A DNA stretch of 64,000 bases from DAISWL01 sp036826375 (GCA_036826375.1 DAISWL010000001.1:62001-126000); one strand, 5' to 3'. Shown: positions 15,760 through 24,092, numbered from the stretch's first letter. Notes: a model not told the origin generated them from the letters alone. Made by a program: numbers and translations.

Positions 15760-16545
15760 ATGATTGAATCAGATTTTTCATCCATCAAACAAGTTTTGCA
15801 AGATCTAAAACTGAGCGATGAAGCCAGCGAGGTCTACATTTATCTCTGTAAAAATGGCCATTCTTCCGTTTTAAACATTGCGAGCAAAACTGGGATTAGC
15901 CGCACCCAGGTATATCGGCATTTAGATGCCCTCACTAAGCTTAATCTAGCAAGTGAAGAAAAACCCTATTGGGGAACCTACTTCTACGCCCTACCCATAT
16001 CTAACTTAAGCGGCGAGATTGAGCTTCAAAAACAGAGCCTAGAAGAAGCCTCACTTAAGCTTAAGGCCGCGGAAAGTGTTTTTGATAACCTATTCCAGAA
16101 CAATAATTCCGCTCAAACCATAAATTACCGAGGGGTTTCTGGCCTTAAGCAGGCTTTGTGGAACATTACAAAAGCCGAAAAAGAATACAAAGTTTTTGAG
16201 GTTGATCATATCTCTAACCTGTTAGATCTTAAGTTTAGCAAAAGTATACGCCAGAAGCAGATTGATAAACAAATTAAAAGTTACGATTTATCTAACCAAA
16301 AGCTTCATAAAAAAGAAGAGCTAGAGCCATTTGATCCAAATTTCAGCAAACTCAAGTTTATAAGGCCAGAGGTTTTAAAAATTAAGTTTGAAATTATTAT
16401 CTATAACGATATCATTACCCTGATTGATTACTTCAAGCCGGAACCTGTTGCCATGGAAATCAAAAACCCAGCCCTAAACTTAATGATGAACCAAATGCAC
16501 GATGCCTTCTGGGCCATGGCCGAGGAGGTTGAGTGGGAAGGCTAG
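15760..16545 (+). CDS. TrmB-family transcriptional regulator
   Basis: 261 residues. An N-terminal winged helix (residues about 8-75: a DEASEVYIYL helix, then TGISRTQVYRHLDAL as the recognition helix) is followed by a short coiled coil and a C-terminal sensor-like domain with FRGVSGLKQALWNI-type sequence. I chose the ATG at 15760 over an upstream TTG at 15721 because the latter lies in the -35/operator region. It shares family and architecture with the regulator at 45919-46710 (YRGVSGLKQ against YEGVSGFKQ). In TrmB proteins the C-terminal domain binds sugars or other ligands; here the ligand is unknown. Confidence 0.85.
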   Translation: MIESDFSSIKQVLQDLKLSDEASEVYIYLCKNGHSSVLNIASKTGISRTQVYRHLDALTKLNLASEEKPYWGTYFYALPISNLSGEIELQKQSLEEASLKLKAAESVFDNLFQNNNSAQTINYRGVSGLKQALWNITKAEKEYKVFEVDHISNLLDLKFSKSIRQKQIDKQIKSYDLSNQKLHKKEELEPFDPNFSKLKFIRPEVLKIKFEIIIYNDIITLIDYFKPEPVAMEIKNPALNLMMNQMHDAFWAMAEEVEWEG

Positions 16546-16616
16546 GTTTTTAAGCTTAGGCTTAAGATCTCAGCAACAAGAGAACTAAACCAATGCATTT
16601 ATATTTTTTGCTTGGT

Positions 16617-16811
16617 TCAGAATTTGCAATATGCATATTTTGCATATTGCTCTTTAGGCCATCTTTCTATCTTCCAACTATCCGGAAATTCCGGATAGTT
16701 GGATCTTACTTCAATCTCTCTTATGTAAATAGCGGCCTTCGCATGATCGTCCACCATCCCCACCGCTTGCATAAATGCGTAGCAAATTGTTGGTCCAACA
16801 AAGTCTTGCAT
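16617..16811 (-). pseudogene. Duplicated 3' fragment of tag, fused to unrelated sequence
   Basis: The 64-codon frame starts MQDFVGPTICYAFMQAVGMV, which repeats the C-terminal part of the intact tag gene. The DNA at 16753-16804 matches about 17717-17768 with only two changes in 52 bases. After DDH the frame continues into unrelated sequence containing two strong hairpins: GCAATATGCA/TGCATATTGC (16626-16650) and 14-bp arms CCAACTATCCGGAA around 16688 (16674-16702). It is probably a dead duplication product, though an intact frame is kept. Confidence 0.7.
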
Positions 16812-16872
16812 TATATGTAGACCTTTGGTATACTACGTTAGGTAAGAAATAATTTGAATAAGGAGGTTACGT

Positions 16873-17325
16873 ATGTCAAAAGAACTCAAAAACACTCAAG
16901 AAATCAACTCTAAATCAATACTACTGCCCTATTTTATATGCCTAATTATTGGATGCTTACTTTTGCAGACATTTATCTCTTTTAACGATCATGAAATATC
17001 TCTGGCCTCCAACATCCTACTAGCCTTAGTTGCGCTATCTAGCGCGCCTTTTCTTATAGCGAACAAAACTAAACTTAATAAAATAAGATTTGGGTACTTA
17101 GTTTTAAGCTTAGGAACTTTTGTAATAGTAAACGGAAGTTACCATCTTCATGCCTACTACTTGGCGGTAATAAAATCACCAGCACTAGTTAGCGGAGCTG
17201 ATTATTTACCGATTAATAATGGTTGGTTTGGTCTTATTTTTGGAATGCCAGGATTTTGGGCGCTAGGTTTAATTGTTCATATAATAGCTAGTGTAGTCCT
17301 CAGAGGCTTTGAAGAAAGAAGATAG
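16873..17325 (+). CDS. Unrecognised four-helix membrane protein
   Basis: 150 residues with hydrophobic segments at about 20-38, 45-63, 74-92 and 115-140. A GSYHLHAYYLAV stretch with two histidines precedes the last segment. No family recognised. The AAGGAGG site 6 bp before the ATG supports the start. It sits 8 bp before a PadR regulator in the same direction, so the pair is likely an operon, and the membrane protein may be the controlled product. Octamers at 17069 and 17104 suggest long residence in this genome. Confidence 0.7.
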   Translation: MSKELKNTQEINSKSILLPYFICLIIGCLLLQTFISFNDHEISLASNILLALVALSSAPFLIANKTKLNKIRFGYLVLSLGTFVIVNGSYHLHAYYLAVIKSPALVSGADYLPINNGWFGLIFGMPGFWALGLIVHIIASVVLRGFEERR

Positions 17326-17333
17326 CGTATTTT

Positions 17334-17672
17334 ATGCTCTCAGAAATTGAAGAATATATCGAGGAACTAGCTCAAAGCTGGTCAGAAGTGTACAAAAAAA
17401 GTATCACCACTTACTTACTGCTAAGTATTTTAGAGAAATCAGAAATGTGGAGCAAACAAATCCACGAGGAGTTGAGCGCACTTTCTTTTGGTAAGCTAGC
17501 TCTAGATGGAAAAAGCCTCCACAGAACCCTAAGAAGGCTCGAAAAACAAAGCTTGGTTACGTATAGATTAGAATCCGGTGATAAAACCGGCGCAAAACGC
17601 AAAATCTACTCAATAACCCCAGAAGGCAGTCATCTGCTAAGAACCGTCAAAAATAAATATTTAATTGCTTAG
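17334..17672 (+). CDS. PadR-family transcriptional regulator (first)
   Basis: 112 residues. The winged-helix PadR domain covers most of the chain: TTYLLLSILEKSEMWSKQIH (helix 1-2), a KSLHRTLRRLEKQSLV recognition region and a beta wing with KRKIYSITPEG, ending in a short dimer helix. Family members repress stress or transporter genes and often themselves. It lies 8 bp after the membrane protein at 16873. The second PadR at 18351 is related only at family level. Confidence 0.85.
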   Translation: MLSEIEEYIEELAQSWSEVYKKSITTYLLLSILEKSEMWSKQIHEELSALSFGKLALDGKSLHRTLRRLEKQSLVTYRLESGDKTGAKRKIYSITPEGSHLLRTVKNKYLIA

Positions 17673-17679
17673 GTAAGCA

Positions 17680-18243
17680 CTAGCTTTTAAAGTAGCACGT
17701 ATGCTCGTGGTCATTAACCATCCCCACCGCCTGCATAAATGCGTAGCAAATTGTTGGGCCAACAAAGTTGAATCCTGCCGATTTTAAAGCTTTGCTCATA
17801 GCTTCAGATTCTGGGCTCTGGGTTGGAATATCACTTAAACTTAAGTTTAGATTATTAGATTTTACAGGGGCGAAGCTCCATAGAAACTCAGAAAAATTAG
17901 TTCCCTGACCCTTAAGCTTAATGTAGGCCTGAGCGTTTTGAATAGCCGATTCTATTTTTTTACGATTCCTAACAATTCCAGAATTTTGCATTAAACTTAA
18001 TACTTCGCCCTCACCGATCGCGGCCATCTTTTTGGCATCAAAATTATAGAAAGCCTTATCATAATCATCAAATCTTTTAAGCACCGTTAGCCAACTGAGG
18101 CCCGCTTGAGCTCCTTCTAAAATCAACATCCTAAATAGTTCTTTAGGATCTCGCACTTCCCTACCCCAAACCTCATCATGATACTGAATATAGAGCGGGT
18201 CGCTTAGGCACCAGGTGCATCTTTTTAATTCTGGGTGATTCAT
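17680..18243 (-). CDS. tag: 3-methyladenine-DNA glycosylase I
   Basis: 187 residues, the length of E. coli Tag. It starts NHPELKRCTWC and continues DPLYIQYHDEVWG, LEGAQAGLSWLTVL and FVGPTICYAFMQAVGMVNDH. The zinc-snap ligands (Cys near the N-terminus, His of YHDE, His and Cys in DHEHTC) and the LEGAQAG/aromatic pocket for 3-methyladenine are present. I chose the ATG at 18243 because homology begins there; 22 further codons upstream look non-coding and run into the PadR operator. Base excision repair of alkylation damage. A partial copy lies at 16617-16811. Confidence 0.93.
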   Translation of the reverse strand: MNHPELKRCTWCLSDPLYIQYHDEVWGREVRDPKELFRMLILEGAQAGLSWLTVLKRFDDYDKAFYNFDAKKMAAIGEGEVLSLMQNSGIVRNRKKIESAIQNAQAYIKLKGQGTNFSEFLWSFAPVKSNNLNLSLSDIPTQSPESEAMSKALKSAGFNFVGPTICYAFMQAVGMVNDHEHTCYFKS

Positions 18244-18298
18244 ATTCTGTTTAATTCTAACATTATTCAGAGATATTACGCTTAAATAAATATATACC

Positions 18299-18335
18299 TT
18301 GCATTGCAATGCACATGGTGATACAATCTGTATCA
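18299..18335 (+). promoter_or_regulatory. Promoter and palindromic operators of padR-pspC
   Basis: -35 TTGCAT (18299-18304), 17-bp spacer, -10 TACAAT (18322-18327). A perfect palindrome TGCATTGCAATGCA (18300-18313) covers the -35, and an inverted repeat TGATAC-N5-GTATCA (18319-18335) covers the -10. Both are good candidates for PadR autoregulation of the gene at 18351. Confidence 0.65.
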
Positions 18336-18350
18336 GAAAGGTAAAATATA

Positions 18351-18689
18351 ATGGATGATGACAATATAAAAAGTTTTGAAACCCAGCTTCGAAAAGGCCT
18401 GCTAACTTACTGTATCTTAAGCTTAGCGCTTGGTGGCCAAGTTTATACCTCTAAAATTATTGAGGAACTTAAATCTGCCAATATGATAGTTACCGAAGGT
18501 ACCCTCTACCCTCTTCTCAACCGTCTTTCAAAGAATGGTTTTCTGAACCATGTTTGGGAAGAATCTAGTGGCGGTCCGCCAAAGAAGTATTATTCTATCA
18601 GTAAAGATGGCCGGCAATACCTAAAAAAGCTAGATTTAGCCTGGAAGAACATCTCAGTTAGTATAAATAAAATAGCAAAGGAGAAATAA
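18351..18689 (+). CDS. PadR-family transcriptional regulator (second)
   Basis: 112 residues, PadR winged helix: LRKGLLTYCILSLALGGQVY, then TSKIIEELKSANMIVTEGTL and YPLLNRLSKNGFLNHVW, with wing GGPPKKYYSISKDG, the most family-typical part. It is 2 bp upstream of the PspC-domain gene. PadR genes are commonly paired with PspC/DUF1700 membrane proteins, which they are thought to repress. Operators lie in its promoter at 18299-18335. Confidence 0.9.
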   Translation: MDDDNIKSFETQLRKGLLTYCILSLALGGQVYTSKIIEELKSANMIVTEGTLYPLLNRLSKNGFLNHVWEESSGGPPKKYYSISKDGRQYLKKLDLAWKNISVSINKIAKEK

Positions 18690-18691
18690 TT

Positions 18692-20221
18692 ATGAAGAAA
18701 ACTGAAAATATAAGCCTTGCATCTACCCCTGTAATCATAGATTCTGATGCTTATTCAAATTTAGATAAGTATCTTAAAAAGATTGACCTTAAGTTTAATA
18801 AAGATGAACTCGATGAACTTAAAAAAGATGTCGAAGTTCGCGTTTTAGAGCTTTTATACGAACAAGGCTGGAAGCCAGAAAGAAGCATATCTGCAGCTCA
18901 GGTTGAAAGAGTTATTGATCAAATTGGCGAAATTGAACCAGATAATGATAATTCAGAAATAAACACCGAACAGAAAACCAAGCTTAATAAAAAACTTTTT
19001 AGAGATCAGAAGAACGGTCAGATATTTGGAGTTTGTCAGGGCTTAGGAGAATATTTTGGCATAGATCCTGTTTGGCTGAGATTGCTATTTATTATTCTGA
19101 CATTTGTTACAAGTGGTGCATTTATTATTATCTATCTCGTAGCCGGATTTATTATTCCAGAAGCCAAAACTGAATTTAATCGTGCTCATTTAAGAGGTGA
19201 ACCCCAAGACCTAGTATCTGTACTCAGTAATATTAATGATGAAGAAAAAACTCAGCGGTTTTTAAAAAATACCAATAATATCTTAAGAGGGATAACAAGG
19301 ATTGCGCAGAAGGTTATAGTTACTATAATTAAGTTGTTTTTACATTTTATTAGATTCGTTTGTTTAGCAGCGGCAATATTCATGATTTTTTGGCCAGTGA
19401 TATTTATATGGTCCGATAATTACCAAAAAGAGTTAAATATCTTCCTAACACCCCTTAACTTAAGCGAAAAAATCGGTTTTTCGTTGCTACTACTGAGTGT
19501 CGTATCCTTATTAATATTAGCCTTTTTAGGTCTAACTAAACTACTTAGTGGTAGCAAAAATAGATACAAATTTAGGCTCGCCCCTGCATTATTTACCATT
19601 CTGGCGCTAACTATGATACAACTACCTCCTGCTGTTTTGTGGGGCAAAAACTTTAGTTCCAGGAACCAAGACTGGGAAGTTATGAGTAAAAGATATTTCA
19701 GCCCAGTGCAATATAAAAATAACTTAAGCCAAACTAAACTTAATATAGAAGCCAATGGCAAATTTACCTACGCCATAGAATTTTCAGATGATAATACATT
19801 TTCCCTAGAGGCAAATGTTTATAAAAATCTAAGTGATGATTTTAGGCTTGGAATAGTTAACCAGAATGAGGCCAAGCTAACCTCTCCTACATATACCAAG
19901 GTATTACAAACACGTGATGATATCTGTTTAACATGTAGCCAGGCTAGATTTTCCCATGAAGATGGATCGATAGCTGGATTAATTACGCTACGTGTACCCA
20001 GAACCTTAAAGACCATAGATATTAGCAACAACGGAACTGATTTTACGGTTAATACTCAATTTATTGTTAGCCCAGATGTGCTCAATAGCGGATTAATATC
20101 GGGTATAAATAATGATAATGGCGACTATGAAACGAACCAGTTTATAATTATTAATCAAAGAACTAATGAAGTTATCTATCCAAAATTTATGACTAACAAG
20201 GGCATCGAAATCATTCACTGA
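18692..20221 (+). CDS. PspC-domain membrane protein with DUF1700-like N-terminus
   Basis: 509 residues. Residues about 20-90 are a charged helical region of the kind seen before PspC domains (DUF1700/HAAS-like). A PspC domain follows (about 103-165: KLFRDQKNGQIFGVCQGLGE, DPVWLRLLFI, VAGFIIPE). Then come three more membrane segments (about 215-310) and a roughly 190-residue beta-rich extracytoplasmic tail. PspC proteins sense envelope stress. The pairing with PadR suggests an envelope-stress module. The last 11 bases overlap the convergent truB gene. Confidence 0.85.
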   Translation: MKKTENISLASTPVIIDSDAYSNLDKYLKKIDLKFNKDELDELKKDVEVRVLELLYEQGWKPERSISAAQVERVIDQIGEIEPDNDNSEINTEQKTKLNKKLFRDQKNGQIFGVCQGLGEYFGIDPVWLRLLFIILTFVTSGAFIIIYLVAGFIIPEAKTEFNRAHLRGEPQDLVSVLSNINDEEKTQRFLKNTNNILRGITRIAQKVIVTIIKLFLHFIRFVCLAAAIFMIFWPVIFIWSDNYQKELNIFLTPLNLSEKIGFSLLLLSVVSLLILAFLGLTKLLSGSKNRYKFRLAPALFTILALTMIQLPPAVLWGKNFSSRNQDWEVMSKRYFSPVQYKNNLSQTKLNIEANGKFTYAIEFSDDNTFSLEANVYKNLSDDFRLGIVNQNEAKLTSPTYTKVLQTRDDICLTCSQARFSHEDGSIAGLITLRVPRTLKTIDISNNGTDFTVNTQFIVSPDVLNSGLISGINNDNGDYETNQFIIINQRTNEVIYPKFMTNKGIEIIH

Positions 20222-20903
20222 TTTCATACTCCCCTATTTTAGTGCGACGGAGTTCGCTCATATACGCCCCACATTTTAGAATCTGACCAATATCGTTAAT
20301 CAAACTACGGATGTAGGTCCCACTCGAAACATGAACCTTAAACTTAAGCTTAGGGTAAGCATATTCCAAGATTTCTAGAGAATAAATTTCAACTTGACGA
20401 GGCTTAAGCTTAGGAGTCTCACCTTTTCTGGCTAAATCGTAGGCTCTTTTGCCATCAACTTTTATAGCACTGAAAATTGGCGGGGTCTGTTCAATTTTGC
20501 CAACAAAAGATTGGCATGCCCGCTCAAGCTCTCCCCTCTCCAACTGGAGAGGGGCTGGGGGTGAGGTTGAATCGGAAGGCAGAGTTGTTAATTCCCCTTC
20601 ACCATCATAAGTTGTAGAAACTAAACCTAGCGTTGCCTCGGCAATATAAACTTTATCTTTTTTGAGGAATGTATCGGCCTGTTTGGTCATTTTACCAGTT
20701 AGCAGAATTAGTAGACCCGTTGCTATCGGATCCAAAGTCCCAGTGTGACCAACCTTAATTTTGCGCCCAGATTGCACCTTAAGCTTAGCGCGAACTACAG
20801 ATACAGGGTAAAAAGATGATTTCCCCTTTGGCTTATCAAATAAAACAATTCCCTCTTCGGGAATCTCAATTTGATTAACATTTTCCATATTTACAACTTG
20901 CAT
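20211..20903 (-). CDS. truB: tRNA pseudouridine(55) synthase, with an in-frame repeat insertion
   Basis: 230 residues. Makes pseudouridine 55 in the T-loop of tRNAs. The core FDKPKGKSS, the catalytic GHTGTLDPIATGLL (Asp58) and the KVDGKRAYDLAR and SSGTYIRSLI motifs are intact. The C-terminal PUA-like extension of E. coli TruB is absent. Residues about 112-126 (STSPPAPLQLERGEL) are encoded by a palindromic repeat also found at 34988-35022, inserted in frame in a surface loop region. GGAG before the first ATG supports the start. Confidence 0.93.
   Translation of the reverse strand: MQVVNMENVNQIEIPEEGIVLFDKPKGKSSFYPVSVVRAKLKVQSGRKIKVGHTGTLDPIATGLLILLTGKMTKQADTFLKKDKVYIAEATLGLVSTTYDGEGELTTLPSDSTSPPAPLQLERGELERACQSFVGKIEQTPPIFSAIKVDGKRAYDLARKGETPKLKPRQVEIYSLEILEYAYPKLKFKVHVSSGTYIRSLINDIGQILKCGAYMSELRRTKIGEYEISE
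20529..20565. repeat. Palindromic repeat inserted inside truB
   Basis: CCCCTCTCC-AACT-GGAGAGGGG followed by CTGGGGGTGAGG. A nearly identical block stands in non-coding DNA at 34988-35022 (GTTAGGGGTGAGG end). Here it keeps the truB reading frame and adds about 13 residues. Confidence 0.85.
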
Positions 20904-20941
20904 AAAACTCCATTATTTGCTATGATTTAGTTATCACGACG

Positions 20942-20981
20942 AAAAGGGCTCCAAAAGGCTAATTACCTACGGACCCTTTTT
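20942..20981 (-). terminator. Terminator at the end of the NYN gene
   Basis: On the minus strand AAAAGGGTCC and GGAGCCCTTTT pair with one mismatch and a run of T follows. The 5' arm lies in the last codons of the NYN gene. Confidence 0.5.
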
Positions 20982-21493
20982 CTTTTTTCTATCTTAGATT
21001 TTACATCTCTATTGCTAAGGCAATCATAAAACACGGTTCTAATAGATTTATATAGTGAAGACGCCCTGGCGCTTGGGAATAGAATCTTCTTAAACTTATT
21101 TTGCTCTATCAAGAAATCAACTAGCATTTTGTAATCACCATCACCAGATACCAAAACAATTTTATCGAATTTTTCTTTAAGATAAAGCCTCTTCATAATA
21201 TTGAAGATTATATCAGAATCAACATTGCCTTTTTTATTAGAGATCATCGCCTTGCTGTGCTGGCGAAAAACTAATATGAATCCGGCAGATTGGATATCTT
21301 CATATAATTCTTCTGCTTGCTCGCCCTCCTGAACATATCCAAGATAATAATAAGCCTTTTCTACTTTATACTTTTCTTTTAGATAAACCCTAAAACGTGC
21401 TAAATCTATATACCAGACAGGCTCACCTTTGGTTGTTCCAAGGTGTAAGTTCTGCCCATCAATATAAGCATAGTTACATTCTGTTCTATTCAT
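20963..21493 (-). CDS. NYN-domain (PIN-like) ribonuclease, LabA/DUF88 type
   Basis: 176 residues. NYN domains are Mg-dependent RNases related to PIN. Visible acidic motifs are AYIDGQNLH (Asp12, Asn15), GNVDSDIIFNIM (two aspartates) and VLVSGDGDYKMLVDF. These match the LabA/DUF88 pattern with all catalytic aspartates kept. A basic tail (KIEKRKRVRR) may bind RNA. It stands alone between truB and a degraded gene. The RNA target is unknown. Confidence 0.88.
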   Translation of the reverse strand: MNRTECNYAYIDGQNLHLGTTKGEPVWYIDLARFRVYLKEKYKVEKAYYYLGYVQEGEQAEELYEDIQSAGFILVFRQHSKAMISNKKGNVDSDIIFNIMKRLYLKEKFDKIVLVSGDGDYKMLVDFLIEQNKFKKILFPSARASSLYKSIRTVFYDCLSNRDVKSKIEKRKRVRR

Positions 21494-21545
21494 TTCTTAA
21501 AATCCATATTCCTTTTTTGCCCATACATTAAGTATAGCGTAAGTT

Positions 21546-21728
21546 TTAGCTTTTCAGATGTAAAAACCCGCTCTGAACATTTAGTTCATTAAGCTTAATA
21601 AATTCCTGGACCCTAAACGCTGCTTGGTTGCAAAAAGATGCACTAATCCCCTCGCCTATTTCAATTTCAGAAAGCTCCCCTAAAAACTCTGGCCTACTAA
21701 ACTTAAGCCAGCAAGTTCGAGAAACTGT
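21546..21728 (-). pseudogene. C-terminal gene remnant, possibly pyroglutamyl peptidase
   Basis: An open frame of about 60 codons without a start codon. It ends ISASFCNQAAFRVQEF...SGFLHLKS. The CNQ spacing and the GFLHL ending loosely recall the catalytic Cys region and C-terminus of pyrrolidone carboxylate peptidases. Upstream frames are broken (TGA at 21729-21731). Octamers are present. The identity is a guess; the decay is clear from the lack of a start. Confidence 0.4.
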
Positions 21729-21767
21729 TCAATATTTTTATTAGTGCGGAAGCTGTAGATGAGCACG

Positions 21768-22316
21768 TTAGCCTATAGTATATTCCCAGCCTGGTTGCCA
21801 GGCTTTGGTTTTCCGCCAATCTTCAGCCAGAGCCTGCTGCCAGGTTTTTCCATTAGTAATAACTTCAAAAGCTATCTGAGGAGCCTTATGAGCCACTATT
21901 GCTATATGCTTACCGTCGTATTCTTCTTTGATATCATCCAAAAAGCTTTGAATTCTTTTTTTTACATCCTCATAACTCTCGCCATTTGGAAAAGGTTTAT
22001 CTATGCATTCTTCTTCCTGCATATTTTCAACAATGTCAGATGAGGCTCCGTTTAGATCTCCGTAATTGCATTCTCTTAATCTTGCATCCTCTATTATAGG
22101 GTACATTCCTTCCCACGTTATATGAGTGGAATCAACTGCGCGCTTTAAATCTGAACAGAAAACTACATCAAATTTCTTATCATTTGATTTCTCTTTTAGT
22201 TCTTCTGATTGTCTTATACCAAGTTCTGACAACTCAATATCCTTCCAGCCAGAAGATAAATTAGCCTCATTATCGACCGTCGTTCCGTGCACAAAATAAG
22301 TTATTTTTACTGACAT
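21768..22316 (-). CDS. Histidine-phosphatase superfamily protein with VHG in place of RHG
   Basis: 182 residues, phosphoglycerate-mutase-like fold: a beta strand into FVHGTTVDNE, then SSGWKDIELSELGIRQ, a CSDLKRAVDST phosphate loop and a second catalytic histidine in IAIVAHKAPQ. The usual RHG signature reads VHG (Val9-His10-Gly11), so one phosphate-binding arginine is missing while both histidines remain. Members range from metabolic phosphatases to SixA-like signalling enzymes. It lies 1 bp after bcp, so the two are co-transcribed. Confidence 0.82.
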   Translation of the reverse strand: MSVKITYFVHGTTVDNEANLSSGWKDIELSELGIRQSEELKEKSNDKKFDVVFCSDLKRAVDSTHITWEGMYPIIEDARLRECNYGDLNGASSDIVENMQEEECIDKPFPNGESYEDVKKRIQSFLDDIKEEYDGKHIAIVAHKAPQIAFEVITNGKTWQQALAEDWRKTKAWQPGWEYTIG

Positions 22317-22317
22317 T

Positions 22318-22779
22318 TTAATTCCCTTTCACCTCTTCCAAAATTTCTTTAGCGTTATCATCTGGTTTTACTTTGCGGTAGATTTTATGAACTTTGCCTT
22401 CAGGATTTATCAGAATGCTGTCACGGCTGATGCCCATATACTTTTTACAGAACATCGATTTTTCTACCCAAGCTCCGTAAGCTTCAATCGCTTGGTGATC
22501 AGGATCGCTAAGCAGATTAAACTGCAAGGAGTGCTTATCTGCAAACTTCTGGTGCGAAGATGTTGAATCCCGGCTGATTCCCAGAATCACGGCGTTGTTT
22601 TGTTCTAATACAATTCTGAGGAGCTCGAACTCGCAGGCTTCTTTGGTGCAACCGGGAGTGGAATCTTTAGGGTAAAAGTAAACTACTACCCATTTGCCCT
22701 TAAAATCATCTAGGGAGATTTCCTCCTCGTTTTGATTCTTAAGCTTAAACTGCGGTGCTTTGTCTCCGGTTTTTATCAT
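22318..22779 (-). CDS. bcp: Thioredoxin-dependent peroxiredoxin, BCP/PrxQ type
   Basis: 153 residues. It reduces hydroperoxides using thioredoxin. The motif YFYPKDSTPGCTKEACEF (residues about 31-48) holds the peroxidatic cysteine and a second cysteine five residues later, the alpha2-type PrxQ arrangement. Later SRDSTSSHQKFADKH and a final beta strand match the family. Together with the downstream phosphatase it forms a two-gene unit behind glyS (20-bp gap), so oxidative-stress defence may be read through from the glyS promoter. Confidence 0.93.
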   Translation of the reverse strand: MIKTGDKAPQFKLKNQNEEEISLDDFKGKWVVVYFYPKDSTPGCTKEACEFELLRIVLEQNNAVILGISRDSTSSHQKFADKHSLQFNLLSDPDHQAIEAYGAWVEKSMFCKKYMGISRDSILINPEGKVHKIYRKVKPDDNAKEILEEVKGN

Positions 22780-22799
22780 ATAATTACCCTTCTAATTTT

Positions 22800-24092
22800 T
22801 TAAAGTTCAATATCCTCAATTTTCACTCTCACCTGCTCCATCGTATCGCGATCTCGAACCGTAACGGTATCATCTTCTAGGGTTTGGAAATCGATGGTGA
22901 TACATTTTGGAACTCCAATTTCATCTGCCCGGCGGTAGCGCTTACCAACGTTACTATTATCATCATAGAGGATGCTACCGTACTTAAGCTTAAGGGTTCT
23001 GTAAACCTCTTGAGCTTTAGTAGCTAGTTCTTGTTTGTTTTTCACTAGGGGAGAAACAACAAACTTTATCGGCGCAATCTCGTTATTAAACTTAAGGTAG
23101 GTTCTTTTATTTTCACCTTCACCATCTTCTTGGTAAGCAGATACCAATGCCGCCATTAAGGACCTCTCCACACCGAAGCTAGGTTCTATAACATGAGGAA
23201 CAAACTTTTCAGATGTAAACTTATCAGTATATTCCATCTTCTTTTTACTAACTCGCTCAATGTTGGAAAGATCGAAGTTTGTTCTATAAGCTAAACCGCT
23301 GATTTCATCGCGACCATGTGGGTAATCAAATTCAAAATCGATGGTTCTTTTGCTGTAGTGAGCCCTATCTTCTGCCTCAACTTCAAGTTTATGAATATTT
23401 TCTTCTGGCAGGCCTATAGCTTTGAAGAAGTTTTCACTAAGCTTAACCCATTTTTCAAACTCAGATTCCCAACCTTTAGGGTTGATGAAGTATTCTATCT
23501 CCATTTGTTCAAATTCACGAGAACGGAACACGAAATCACGCGGGCTGATTTCATTCCTAAAAGCTTTGCCCATTTGCGCAATACCAAACGGCATGTTGGG
23601 ATAAAAAGTATCTACTACATTTTTAAAATTAGTGAAAATACCCTGAGCAGTTTCTGGCCTTAAATAGCTGATTGAATCTTCGTTGGTCAGAGGCCCTACA
23701 TTAGTTTTAAACATTAAGTTAAACTGCTTAGGTTCTGAGAAAGAACTTTTTGCCTTACAACTAGGACACACTTCTTTGTTTTCCAGCTTATCTTCACGAA
23801 ACCTTCCCTTGCATTCACTGCACTCTACTAACGGATCAGTGAATGTATCTACATGCCCACTTGCCTGCCAAACTTTTTGATTCATTAAGATTGCGGCATC
23901 CACACCGTACATGTTATCCATTTGTTCTACAAACATTTTCCACCAAATATTTTGGATGTTCTTTTTTAAAAGAACTCCAAGCGGACCATAGTCCCAGGTT
24001 CCACTTAGCCCACCGTAGACCTCGGAACCCTGAAATATAAATCCTCTACGCTTGCAAAGGCTCGTCAGTTCATCTAAACTAATATCTTTCAT
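22800..24092 (-). CDS. glyS: Glycyl-tRNA synthetase, alpha2 type
   Basis: 430 residues, class II. FIFQGSEVYGG and GTWDYGPLG mark the N-terminus. A zinc-binding insertion CSECKGRF...CPSCKAKS sits near residues 86-115. Motif 2 is FRNEISPRDFVFRSREFEQME and motif 3 is VEPSFGVERSL-like (IEPSFGVERSL), followed by the anticodon-binding domain. The ATG lies behind AGGAG. A 25-codon ORF rich in glycine codons lies 51 bp upstream with its own promoter, so glycine-responsive control of this gene is likely. Confidence 0.95.
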   Translation of the reverse strand: MKDISLDELTSLCKRRGFIFQGSEVYGGLSGTWDYGPLGVLLKKNIQNIWWKMFVEQMDNMYGVDAAILMNQKVWQASGHVDTFTDPLVECSECKGRFREDKLENKEVCPSCKAKSSFSEPKQFNLMFKTNVGPLTNEDSISYLRPETAQGIFTNFKNVVDTFYPNMPFGIAQMGKAFRNEISPRDFVFRSREFEQMEIEYFINPKGWESEFEKWVKLSENFFKAIGLPEENIHKLEVEAEDRAHYSKRTIDFEFDYPHGRDEISGLAYRTNFDLSNIERVSKKKMEYTDKFTSEKFVPHVIEPSFGVERSLMAALVSAYQEDGEGENKRTYLKFNNEIAPIKFVVSPLVKNKQELATKAQEVYRTLKLKYGSILYDDNSNVGKRYRRADEIGVPKCITIDFQTLEDDTVTVRDRDTMEQVRVKIEDIEL

